64,000 nucleotides of DNA from Carposina sasakii (taxonomy: Eukaryota > Arthropoda > Insecta > Lepidoptera > Carposinidae): NCBI GenBank assembly GCA_014607495.2, contig CP053161.1, positions 13,091,115-13,155,114 on the forward strand. The letters run 5' to 3'. The position numbers and the translations under genes were made by a program. The notes under the pieces were generated by a model, which was not told where the DNA came from, did not search any database, and saw only the letters and a program-made list of their open reading frames with translations. Numbering within the stretch: the stretch's first letter is position 1; each line of letters begins with the position of its first letter. Below, in pieces: positions 47,053 to 57,900 of this stretch.

Positions 47053-47560
47053 CTTGAATATCTAAATAGCGAAATGATTCTGCCCTTTGTAAGGCAGACG
47101 AGGTTAAAGTAATAAGAACCATCATCAAATAAATAGGTCTTCACGACATTAGAATCATCTCCCATAAGAAAATAACTGAGGAAACTAATAGCATCACCAC
47201 CACTTACAAAAATAGACAACAAAGGTATACATAATTATGTATTATCACTCTTGCTATCCTCAGGATAACTATTGTTTAGACAATTCAATGACAGTGCACA
47301 AACCGGGATGTTAGATGAATTGCTATTAAATTAGCGCAGGCTTTCATAGCTCATCATGTATTATTTCGATGTATACGCTATATTAATGTGAAGTTTCATT
47401 AAAAAGGGTTGTAAGTGGCTTCGACTAATACCTTGGGACCCTAAGTCAACCTCACTTGCCCATGGTATACTCTGCTATTTAACGAACGAGGCTCTGACGC
47501 TAAATAGCTTATAATACCTATTTTGCACGAAAACATTTCCTTGGATTCGTTAGCGGTCAA
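47053..47560 (+). repeat. direct repeat flanking the cargo gene, copy 1
   Basis: CTTGAATATCTAAATAGCGA ... ATTTAACGAACGAGGCTCTG ... TTCCTTGGATTCGTTA. The same sequence, with indels, is at 49063-49642, about 2.0 kb away on the other side of the gene at 47673-48626. Confidence 0.85.
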
Positions 47561-47611
47561 AGTTATCTAGGTATTTTTAAAAAGTAAACTATATCATATA
47601 AAAACTAGGAA

Positions 47612-47617
47612 TTTATT
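47612..47617 (-). promoter_or_regulatory. candidate poly(A) signal of the cargo gene
   Basis: AATAAA on the minus strand, about 56 bp downstream of the stop codon at 47673. Right spacing for 3' end processing. Confidence 0.5.
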
Positions 47618-47672
47618 TTAAAGAAAAAGTAATAAGTAAGTACTTAAAGATAACATATATTTAAAACATAAC

Positions 47673-48626
47673 CTACTTAAAATTAATGTTAGAACTATAA
47701 AAAACGGGCTCCGATTCATTAAAAAGTTCATGCGTGACGTGCATAAACGATTGCAGCTTACGCCACTGCGGAGAGTCTTTGTTCAGCTGCACCTTCAGCG
47801 CGATCAACGCTTTTTTCCAGCGGTCCGTCGGACGAAGGGAGGCTGCATCAGCGGTATCGTACACCTTGATTTCCACGTAATGTGTTCCTGTGACCGACGA
47901 TGTACGTCGCACCTTCCCGTTTGCGACGAGGCTGACCAGCGAGCACGTCAACTCCTCCTTCGAGGATGTAGTCGTCAATGACGTCCCCGCCTCCAACCCG
48001 AAGATGTCGTCGTTCCCTCTAGACGGCGCTGTCTTCTTTTTTGAGTCACTATAAGAAAAACAGAATAGTTTACTAACATGTACGTTACAAATATAAACAT
48101 TATAACTTAAAAATAAACAGGGACATCTGTGTTTTGAAACTCTATACATACATACATATACATAAAAATCACGCCTCATTCCCTGAGGGGTAGGCAGAGA
48201 TCACAGATCTCCATTTGCTACGAACCTGACACACCTCTTTCGCTTCATCAGCTTTCATGATATTCTTCATGCACGCTCGTCGGTTAAGGGTACTCTTGAC
48301 CTGACCTTTCTCTAGAATTTCTTTAGAAACCCTATAATATGTAAGTATTTACGCACTAGGTAAGTATAATGAATAACCGTACCGGGTAATCGAACCCGAG
48401 GGTTTATCGTGACTTATGAAACATGAATTAAAATATCTTTGGAATAAACAAAGTTATTTATCACTATGGTAGGCTTGTCTTAGGAATTGAACCGAGACAC
48501 CGCGTTTAGATAACAAAATGTTATTTACCTTGAACTCGGTTCCGTTGAATTCTTGCGCTTGCTTGAAGTCTTTTTCTTAGGCTGAACAGCTGCTACCACC
48601 TCATGTTCACGCTCGGAGTCAGACAT
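47673..48626 (-). CDS. intact two-exon gene of unknown function inside the giant element
   Basis: Exon 1 is 48626-48529 (ATG at 48626, 98 nt) and exon 2 is 48048-47673 (376 nt, stop TAG). The donor is TTCAAG|GTAAAT and the acceptor TTTTTCTTATAG|TG; the phases fit (2+1), giving 157 residues with no disruption. The N-terminus is charged and disordered-looking (MSDSEREHEVVAAVQPKKKT, then KKK/SSK stretches resembling nuclear localisation signals). The C-terminal 100 residues look folded: THYVEIKVYDTADAAS, TDRWKKALIALKVQLNKDSP, QWRKLQSFMHVTHELF. I do not recognise the family. GC content is higher than in the flanking DNA, as expected for a constrained exon. The 480-bp intron carries repeat pieces. 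It could be transposon cargo, a degraded Polinton accessory gene, or a captured host gene; a nuclear role is only a guess from the lysine clusters. Confidence 0.72.
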
Positions 48627-48954
48627 TTTTAGGTTCTTGCTAGACTCAGCAGATAAGTAGGTATGTACCACTTTTTCGACGAGTGAACTCGAGGATTCAA
48701 AATTAATCCGAAGAATGATGAAAAATTTAAAAAGTGTTCCAATTTATTGTAATATTGGTGTTTAAGGTAGAAAAGTCATATGTCATTACAAATAATACAA
48801 ATCATAATTCATTTTTCAATTCATATCAATCGAAACCTTTGCATTACCAATATTGCTGACGCGAGCGCACGTGTTTTAGAGATCCGTAAGTAAATATTAA
48901 TCGAACCTAAGTGAATTAAATGGTTTGAAACCTAAATTTTATACAATACTTTAC

Positions 48955-49026
48955 AGCCTCTGTGGTCTAGTAGTAAGAGTTTAACTTTCTACCCGGAGGT
49001 TATGGGTTCAATTCCCACGGAGTGCT
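48955..49026 (+). mobile_element. tRNA-like SINE head
   Basis: CTGTGGTCTAGTAGTAAGAG (A-box region) and GGGTTCAATTCCCAC (B-box/T arm). It lies next to the second direct repeat. It lacks a regular anticodon arm, so it is not called a tRNA gene. Confidence 0.6.
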
Positions 49027-49062
49027 TTTTGTGAAATTGTCTCGAATGCAAAGAGCAAACAA

Positions 49063-49642
49063 CTTGAATATCTAAATAGCAAAATGATTCTACCCTTTGC
49101 AAAGCAGACGAGGTTAGTCATCATCATCATCACAAAGATAAATAGATCTTCACGATATTAGAATCATCTCCCATAAGAAAATGTTATACTTATTTAATAT
49201 CCATTATGTTTATCAAGTTATGAGCTCTAGATAACAGAGGAGACTAATAGCATCGCCACCACTAACAAAAATAGATAACAAAGGTATACATAACTATGTA
49301 TTATCACTCTCGCTATCCTTAGGATAACTATTGTTTAGATAATGCAATGACAGTGCACAAACAACTAAATGAGAAAGAGCGCCAGCCAAAAAGTAACAAT
49401 AATCGGGATGTTAGATGAATTGCTATTAACTTAGCGCAGGCGTTCATAGTTCATCATGTATTATTCCGATGTATACGCTATATTAATGTAAAGTTTCATT
49501 AAAAAGGGTTGTAAGTGGCTTCGACTCATACTTTGGGACCCTAAGTCAACCTCACTTGCTATTTAACGAACGAGGCTCTGACGCTAAATAGCTTATAATA
49601 CCTATTTTGCACGAAAATATTTCCTTGGATTCGTTACTGGTC
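49063..49642 (+). repeat. direct repeat flanking the cargo gene, copy 2
   Basis: Corresponds to 47053-47560 with two main insertions (around 49180-49240 and 49365-49405) and scattered substitutions, so the duplication is not recent. Confidence 0.85.
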
Positions 49643-49894
49643 GCTAGATTGTCATATTGGTGCTCGAAAAGCGGTGGTAGGCTCACCACTTACCACGTAG
49701 GGATAGGGTAACTGATGAAAAGTGGGTGTGTAATTTGCATACCTCTGCCCAACCTCCTTAGGAATAATGGGTATGATCTTTATGTACCTATCTACCTATG
49801 TATTCACTAAAATCCATTCAGTAGGTTTTATATGAAATAGTAACAAACATCTATCCATACTTACAAACTTTCGCGTTTATAATAATTATAGTGA

Positions 49895-50195
49895 ACACCC
49901 GTGACTCTGTCCGCGTGCGCTCATTCGTTTTATTATGTTTCTGTATGTGTAGGTATGTGTAGGACCTGTCACTATATTTTCCTGAAAACTGCATTGAAAG
50001 AGACTAGCGCGCACAAACATACATACATACATACAGATATGAAGACATACGGACATGCGGTCATACAGATATACAGACAAAATGGAAAAACATTGTTTTA
50101 GGTTCTCTTACGTGAATAAGGACCACCCATTATAATGTTTTTAATATATTTTCCATGTACATAAATCGATCCGTTACAATTTCATTATATGTATC
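49895..50195 (+). repeat. Rep-G copy
   Basis: CACCCGTGACTCTGTCCGCG, GTAGGACCTGTCACTATATT and a run of ACATACATACAGATA-like units; closely similar in order to the copy at 1703-2020. Confidence 0.6.
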
Positions 50196-50249
50196 TTAGG
50201 TAGATTTGTAGGATGATGCTCTTGTTTCATACTATAATACGATAAAGTA

Positions 50250-51580
50250 GTAACCATCAACAAGCAAAGCCATACGATTTAGTTTACTTGCTTAGATATC
50301 GTTTTACGATTTCACAATATCCTGCCCGCGTCATAACAACTCACAAAGGCGAGAGTTTCATATTACATTCTGCAAGCTGTTTTAGTTTTATGTACAGTCG
50401 AAGATAAAACTAAAACAGCTTGTAGAATTGCGAAGATAATACAAAGATGATGGTAGGTACTTTCTAAGTATGAATACTGGGTTCTAATACGGATAGTCGT
50501 TGGGATGACTTTTTCACCGACTTCATTTAATACGATATGATAATATGATATGTATGTAAGTAGATAATTTTAAATATATTTTTACGTATACGCGTTAGAA
50601 ATACAGTTGTAAGTCACAAGATTGAACATAAAGTCATATCTGAAAAATAACGGTGTAACAGAATTATTAATTAAACCTACCCCGCTTCCTACGGCATTAG
50701 AAGACATTTATTCGTGTACGTGACTGTACTTGCTTCAGCTCTGGGGCCAATTCTCGAAAAGTTTTGAGTTAGCATGAAGCCGAAACGGAACCGTTGTAGA
50801 CACTCAAAACAAAGTTAGACATACATTTCAGCACAAGACAGATATTTGTTTAATTCTATCATACTCGTGACCGATGCCTGCCAAAATATACCTTATTACT
50901 CAAGCGGTAAGCATATATTGCTTGCACCGCATTTCGTTAACGTTCGTTAGTTGTTGCGTTTCGACTTAAAAATTTATAAGAATTGACTCTCCCTGATATG
51001 TTACATAAAACTGCAACGTAGTAGAATATTAGTATTTAGTGATGTGCAATCATAATGTGCTGCTTCGCAATAACTCGAGTTAAAATTCGAATAGGTGCTA
51101 AACTCGATTTGGAGGTTGGACTTAGGTATATGACGTAGGTAGGCACTTAAGACCATAACAATGAATTAAAATGATATAGCTAGTGATGAAAGAAAATCAT
51201 TTTCAAAAATATTTTTATACTCTGATGGTATGTAGATAGATAAATAGGTACTCTATGTTTACACTAAACTGATGTTTAAAGTGATTCTAAGCTAATCTAT
51301 CTTTGCTCATTAGTTATATAATATGTTTCGTTGACATCCTAAAAACCATTCAGAACCTGAGTTCCCGAGTATCCAACTCGATGCGGGACGTTACTCGTCT
51401 GTCCCATCACTATTTTTTTCATTCATTATTCATTCGATGTATTATTTTTTACCACTGACGTGTTAGAAGTCTAGTATACAAGTTGTTGATAAATTTCTGA
51501 TGGATTTAGTGTTTATGCGTAAATTTGTGGAATAACCTGAGACAATCTGTCCAGAATTTTATCCCTACTTTCAGTAAGTA
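50250..51580. other. unassigned interior of the giant element
   Basis: AT-rich and without a supported gene. One small inverted repeat, AAGCTGTTTTAGTTTTA and its complement, is at 50370-50430. No decayed polymerase or integrase motif could be recognised by eye. Confidence 0.45.
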
Positions 51581-51582
51581 AT

Positions 51583-52044
51583 AGTTATTTTATGTTAAAA
51601 GCATGTTCAGAACTCAATTATAAATGTAACACTATGCGGTACCTATATTTTGTAGAAAGATAAAAGTTAACCTGATAAGAAATTTAATAATTTCAAAATT
51701 GTGGTGTTCTTTCATTATTAAAATATAATTTCTGTTTTCTGTGGAATGACATGAATTTTAATTGTTGAAATTCTGATATCTTCGAGCCAATCTCGTCACA
51801 GAATTGTTATTTTCTGTGGAACGACACGAGACAATCTGGTGTCTTCGAGCCAATCTGGTCGCAGAAATGTGGTAATAATTTATATTTAAAAATAATTAAT
51901 GTTTTTGTGGAACGACACAAGTCAATCTGGTGTCTTCGAGCCAATCTGGTCGCAGAAATATAGTAAGCATTGAAATTTTAAAATAATTTATGTTTTCTGT
52001 GGAACGATACAAGTAATCTGGTATCTTCGAGCCAATCTGGTCGC
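51583..52044 (-). repeat. inner extension of the right arm
   Basis: Extra copies of the arm subrepeat (GTCTTCGAGCCAATCTGGTC) not matched in the left arm. At 51583-51670 a diverged piece of the outer arm (TAATAGTTATTTTATGTTAA) lies in the opposite orientation to the rest of the right arm. Confidence 0.7.
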
Positions 52045-52938
52045 AGAAATGTTGTAATCATTAAAATAATAAAATATATATGTTTTCTGTGGAACGACAT
52101 GAGGTAATCTGATGTCTTCGAGCCAATCTGGTCGCAGAAATGTGGTAATAATTTATATTTAAAAATAATTAATGTTTTTGTGGAACGACACAAGTCAATC
52201 TGGTGTCTTCGAGCCAATCTGGTCGCAGAAATATAGTAAGCATTGAAATTTTAAAATAATTTATGTTTTCTGTGGAACGATACAAGTAATCTGGTGTCTT
52301 CGAGCCAATCTGGTCGCAGAAATGTGGTAATCATTAAAATAATAAAAATATATTTGTTTTCTGTGGAACGACACGAGTCAATCTGATCAGAATATCTAAG
52401 TTTGAAATTCTGGTGTCTTCGATCCTATCTGGTCACAGAAATATGGTAATAATAAAAATATATTTGTTTTCTGTGGAACGACACGAGTCAATCTGATCAG
52501 AATATCTAAGTTTGAAATTCTGGTGTCTTCGAGCCTATCTGGTCGCAGATTATTATTTAAAGATGAGATTATATTTTTCTGTAGAATGACGAGTCGATCT
52601 GATCTAAATTTTGATAGTTGAAATAAATGTCTTCGAGTCAATCTGATCACAGATCTTTTTTTATTTAACTGTGAAAGGCGTGAGCAATTTGGAATACAAA
52701 TTTCTAGTTCTTTCTACACAGCTGATATCGTAATAGATGTTATGTTGTAATTTAATAGCTGTTCTGAATTTTAACATAAAATAACTATTACTGTTTTAAA
52801 ATTACAGAAATGTAAACATGGGTGATGTGATACAATGGTGGCACGCTTCGACGAGGGAGCTATGTAAGTCAATCAAAATTAATTGCTGTTATTGGGCACA
52901 CCCAAAATTGGGGATGGTGTGCCCAATAACTTACTACT
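52045..52938 (-). repeat. right inverted arm
   Basis: Complement of 39147-40040. The outer 300 bp show no difference from the left arm by eye, and an 84-codon frame in each arm translates identically (52650-52396 against 39435-39689). Confidence 0.82.
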
Positions 52939-52944
52939 GATGCA
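52939..52944. repeat. right 6-bp target-site duplication (GATGCA)
   Basis: Pairs with GATGCA at 39141-39146. Confidence 0.8.
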
Positions 52945-53500
52945 GCCCCCGGTAGATAGCATAATACTTACGTATGTAAAATCACTTATAGGTAGATAGT
53001 ATAATACAGTTTAATATGATGAAGAAAACACTTGTTATTTACGTTAATTTATTTTACAAAATAAATATTTACACAAACCTAAAACTAATCTATACCTGTA
53101 CATTACATAACAAATATCAACCATTTATCTTTGTATAAACTTACGGGAATATTAACTATTGGCTTAACTTTCTGTACATTAACAAAGCACTTACTTCTAC
53201 TCATAAAATGAATACATAAGGCAGTAGTCCTACTGCCTGCGAGTAAGCACGTATCTTTATTAATAATTAACATTCTTAAAATAAATTCATATAGTAGATC
53301 TGTTGTTTGTTTATTCACATATTACATCACAACCGACAAGAGCCGAGTTAGTCTATCACGATACTCTATTTTCTCGTTCAACTCTAAGCTTCTCGCAAAT
53401 TTTCGCCAAAGGAACAACTATCTCGAAGCCTTTAACTTAAAGGAGCCTTCATTTTAAGTCTATTAAGTATACACAAAAGGTCTACCAATAAGTCTCCAAT
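52945..53500. other. unassigned stretch with a 71-codon minus-strand frame
   Basis: A minus-strand frame at 53318-53103 is followed by AATAAA-like sequence, but it has no recognisable motif and no flanking exon, so it is not called as a gene. Confidence 0.4.
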
Positions 53501-53524
53501 CATTAAATGAAACTGTATTAGGCG

Positions 53525-54015
53525 TTACAATTCGGAAGTTCAAACATTCACTATGGGTGCGCCCACCACCGGGCCCTACACCCTCCACTGACCCTCGGAT
53601 CTGATAACTCATAACTGCGAAAACAAGCACTTGCACTACCTACAATCCCCACAAGAAACCAGATCCGAGTGAGGAATAGTGCGATGTATTATCTTGCATG
53701 CCCTCTGATTACGTAAAAATAATAACAAGGCCGAAGCAAAGCGATAGCGAAAATTGTACAATATTCGCCTTAAAACGTCAAAGTTCCTTTTAAATTCATT
53801 TTACGTAATACAAATTTGACAAGCAATCAGCGATTTTTGTACAATTTTCGCTATCGCTTTGCTTTTGCTAGTTAGGTAATAAGGGGGCGGGTCTGGTTTC
53901 TCGTGGCGATTGTAGTTAGTGCAAGTGCCTGTTTTCGCAGTTATGAGTTATCAGATCCGAGGGTCAGTGGAGGGTGTAGGGCCCGGTGGTGGGCGCACCC
54001 ATAGTGAATCTCCAA
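53525..54015. mobile_element. Rep-D inverted pair with MITE-H between
   Basis: 53525-53690 is Rep-D forward (CACTATGGGTGCGCCCACCA, CCACTGACCCTCGGATCTGA). 53886-54015 is its reverse complement, nearly exact. Between them 53700-53888 is a MITE-H copy (GAAGCAAAGCGATAGCGAAA, then GCTAGTTAGGTAATAAGGGG). The whole 490 bp could form a foldback. Confidence 0.75.
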
Positions 54016-54199
54016 TCATTGTTAAAAGATCATTATTAGTCTGTAAATGCTGTTTATTTTTTGTTTATATTCACAAATATGACCTGAGACAATGGATTTA
54101 GCGGTGTATTCAGTTTCTGGTATCCACAACTAAGTAAAGTTAGTTTGGGATGATCCATTGGAAGAACTAATATTTGTAAGTATGTAGGTATTACATTAC

Positions 54200-54396
54200 A
54201 TCGTACGAGGCGATTAAGGGTTTCCGGGAGGTGGGCAGCAGCGCCTCTCGTACTGACAACATAGTCTGAAAATCACACTGCGGTCACCAACCAGCCTGCC
54301 CAGCGTGGTGACTATGGGCAAAACCCCCCTGTGGCAGTAGCCTTGTGGCGTGCCCTGGTGGAGGCCTACGTCCAGCAGTGGACTGCAATAGACTGA
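54200..54396 (+). mobile_element. Rep-C SINE-like element, copy 5
   Basis: CGTACGAGGCGATTAAGGGT, GGAGGTGGGCAGCAGCGCCT, then GTCCAGCAGTGGACTGCAAT. Located just downstream of the FNBP4 stop codon on the opposite strand. Confidence 0.78.
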
Positions 54397-54851
54397 AGAA
54401 GGTATTACATTATTTATACCATAAATAATTTATATAGCAAACAATTTATTAGAGCAAAGGCGTGAAATATAGAAAGTAACTCTAAAGTCATGTATATGTC
54501 GTGGCCAAATCACTTTAATAGTAATTTCATGAAATGGTCGGTTAGGTTAGGTTAGTATCATGAAATGATCAATTCATTATCATCATATGGTCAAGGGCAT
54601 TTTGACCATTTCATGATATAAATAATTCAACGATATGGCCACGACATATATATCACACTAAGCTTATATATACAGCACGTATACATTTCGTGACCATCAT
54701 ATATATGGAAATTCAATGGTTGAAGTCGAAGATTGACAAACGATTATAACGACATAGAGTATCGATATCGACTCCGCCGGGAAATGAACTTAGAACCCCC
54801 CTTCTTTATCTACATTTCAGCTTTCCCTGCCAATTTTAGTTTATGTAATAT

Positions 54852-54947
54852 TCAATCGGAATGAATCTCTTCAGCGACCTGCTGCCATTTGGCCACTAAA
54901 CTGGAGACTGTCTTATGCTTCATGCCCATGGACGTTGAAATCTTCAC
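54852..54947 (-). CDS. FNBP4: FNBP4 last exon
   Basis: Acceptor TTTGTTTCAG at 54948-54957. Encodes VKISTSMGMKHKTVSSLVAK and WQQVAEEIHSD, then TGA. SLVxKWQ is the recognisable FNBP4 tail motif. A candidate AATAAA on the minus strand is at 54445-54450, about 400 bp downstream. Confidence 0.78.
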   Translation of the reverse strand: MKISTSMGMKHKTVSSLVAKWQQVAEEIHSD

Positions 54948-57900
54948 CTGAAACAAAAATGTTAAAGGCTTTATTAAAGGATGAGGCGAAAAGGTATGTT
55001 TGGAACGTACTAAATGGAAATCTGTAGTCTCTGCATATCCCTATGGGATATAGGCGTGAGATTATATATGTATGTATGTATGTTTATTAACATTGGAAGA
55101 AATCTCTTGCAGAGATAAGCACGCTTCTATATGCATTTCTTTAGTATATTTATATGTATTTATTGTAATCTTTTCTTTTGTGTACAATAAATAATAAGAA
55201 CATTACTAGCAACCGCTCACGACTTCGTCCGCGTAAAGGGGCATTACACCCGTGTGAAGCCGGGACAGGTCCCTAGTTGTAAACATAAACCTTCCTCTTG
55301 AATCACTCTTGCTATATAACAAAAGAAACTGCATCAAAATCCGTTGCGTAGTTTTAAAGATCTAAGCATACATAAGGACAGACAGCTGAAATCGACTTCG
55401 TTTTATAATATGCAGTGATAAAATTCATCTATGCTGATGCAGGGCTTCACTAAAATACACCAGCTGCATCTTCTTCCGTGCATGTCTTAAGAGTCCGCTA
55501 AGGAATTTAGGGACGCATTCTCAAGCGACGAGCTAGCAACTTGTCTCTGATCTTAAACATCTGACCCCGCTTTGCTAAACGTCGCTCTAAGATATCTGCA
55601 GTTCTGGCTACCCCATTGTTGGCAACACAGCCGTATGCACGTGTAGTTGTGTACTTATGTTATAAAATTTTATTATGTATATCAGGTGTCAGGAATGTTG
55701 GCCATAAAATTGCATGACACATAATTAGTGATGCCCAGAATTTAAAAAGGCGGTAACATCCGCGTACGAAAGAACATACCTTACTCTTCTTCTTAACTTT
55801 CGTGTCTCTGTCCTTTTCTTTATCCCTTTCCCTATCCCGTTCCTTATCCCGTTCCTTATCCCTTTCGGTATCTCTTTCCTTGTCCCTCTCCAGGTCCCTC
55901 AGGCTGTCTCTTTCTAAGTCTCTCTTCTTGTCTCTTACGTTATCCCTTTTTTCTTTTTTAATGACTGTTGGTTCTGGGGAATTGCTCTTCGAAGTGGGAG
56001 TGGTTATCTTTTCAATTTCCGCAATATCGTTGTAGAAGGACATAAGCTCGACGCTGATCTCTTGTTTTGGAGATTCCTGCAAAGAATCATTGTTAATGTT
56101 AATCAATTCACTAAAATAAGACGTAAGCTATAGTAGGAACTGAGCTAAGTATATACTAATAAAATTAATATTAATTATAAAATATTAATAAGAAAATGAA
56201 AAAATTCTTCACCCGAGTGAGATTTGAACTCACGACCACTCGCAAACCGTGCTTTCGCTCTAACCAACTGAGCTATCTGGTCAATTGACTCGGATGACTA
56301 ATTTTAACATCTCTTTTAAATTACATTATTGGCAACGTTATTTTTTCATCCCGATAGCTAAACACTAGCCAAATATTAATTAGTTGATATACAGGGTGTA
56401 ACAGAAAGGGTATGTTAAGCGTAAAGCTATGAAAATAGTCCACTATAAATTCAAAAAATTCAAAGTCATTTATTCGACATGAAAGCATTAACACTTGTTT
56501 GTCGATTGTCTAATTATATGTTACTTTCTATGTTCGCACCCCAAAAATGAAACCGCAACCAAACAAAAAAGGAGGTGAATTTAAACAACCCAAAAATAAA
56601 TAAATCGCAAAGCTTTTGCTTTGGCAACGGTCACCACCCCAAGGTGCGATTTGTTACGGTCTGTCAGGCATAAGTTAGCGATTCGGGGCTTAATAGCCAC
56701 CAACGTGGAGAATAAGAGTTAAGGTCGCCTAAAGACGAAATCCAGAAGAGCTGCTACACAGTTCTCCTTTATGGCAAAACCAACATTAGGTCTGACACAC
56801 CGCATGATTCTACTATTACTGTTACACTATCTCAGTGAAGTGTGATTGCTTGGAAGAAGAAATAGCAAGAAAACTCCCAGCGACACAGTCAAAACTAAGT
56901 AACATATTAACAAAAGAATCTTACATTGGATAAGATATCAGATAGTAACACTTAACTCATTTAGTGTGTATAAATTCAATTATCATAACATAATTAATTT
57001 AAATTCATATAAATTATATACCCACTTACACAAAGTAAGTACAGGTCCATGTCAAATTTAAACTGTATAAATAAAAATAAATAAAAATATAAGGAACCTA
57101 TTTCTAAAATTTGAGATTCGAAATCACATGTTTATTTTTCAAGATTGTATGAACATTCCTGAATTGTTTAGAAGTCTCCATACTATCTGGAAAAATAAAC
57201 ATGTGATTTCGAGTCTCAAATATTGAATTTAGGTTCTGTATAATGGGCTATTTACATAGCTTTTCACTTAACATACCCCTTTTGTTACATCCTGTATAAT
57301 AAATAAATAAATTATGTGCACAGAATAATAAGTTCTCAACCCAGTATCACGCACACTTTTGTTATTAAGATTTTTGTCTCCTTTATGAGTAACATCCTCA
57401 AAATTATCTTAGGCGTGAGTAATTTCCACAACCCATTTATTATTTTAAAACTTTAAAAAGCGTTACTTTTTAAACATTGCCGAATAGACATTTGTCGATT
57501 CGGCAACAATAAGCGGTTTAGAAGAGCGGAAAATGCGGGATTTTCGCCTCGATTTCGCTACCCCGCATACATTAATTTGTCATTAATAATTCCTGGGGTT
57601 TACGCAAAATAGGCGTATAGAGGGGTAAGCACAAACCTCTAGATAGTCCGTAACGCTATCGTACAACTGTCAAATCACATAGATTTTGCTAGCGAGTCGC
57701 TCTAGCGTTACGCCGCGTAAAAAGGTTCGTGCTTATTACTAGTCGAGTTGCGGAAAAAAGCCCGTCATACCGATAAAAAAAATGACTCGTTATACTATGA
57801 TTATGTGCTGTAACCTTAAATAACCTACGCCTGTACAACATTTACCTTTGGTTTGGCCTTAAGTTTCGGTGTGAGAGGTCTGGCCTCTTCAACCGGGCCC

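Larger units (their letters stand above)
39147..52938. mobile_element. 13.8-kb giant TIR element, Polinton- or foldback-like
   Basis: Bounded by GATGCA on both sides. The termini start AGTAGTAAGTTATTGGGCAC and end with the exact complement (…CTTACTACT). The inverted arms are about 0.9 kb; the outer 300 bp look identical by eye. Six-base duplications and AG/CT ends with arms of hundreds of bases are the marks of Polinton/Maverick elements, while arms made partly of short tandem repeats are typical of foldback elements. I see no DNA polymerase B, integrase, ATPase, protease or capsid frame, so it is either a non-autonomous Polinton derivative or a separate lineage. It carries a satellite array, nested transposon remnants and one intact spliced gene. 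Confidence 0.8.

Noticed and set aside
39147..52938. Simple segmental inverted duplication instead of a transposon
   Set aside because: The exact 6-bp duplication outside the tips and the mirrored tips argue for transposition, though long-read confirmation is needed to exclude an assembly artefact.
55802..56035. Ser/Leu-rich 77-codon plus-strand frame
   Set aside because: Antisense of the charged repeat exon of FNBP4.
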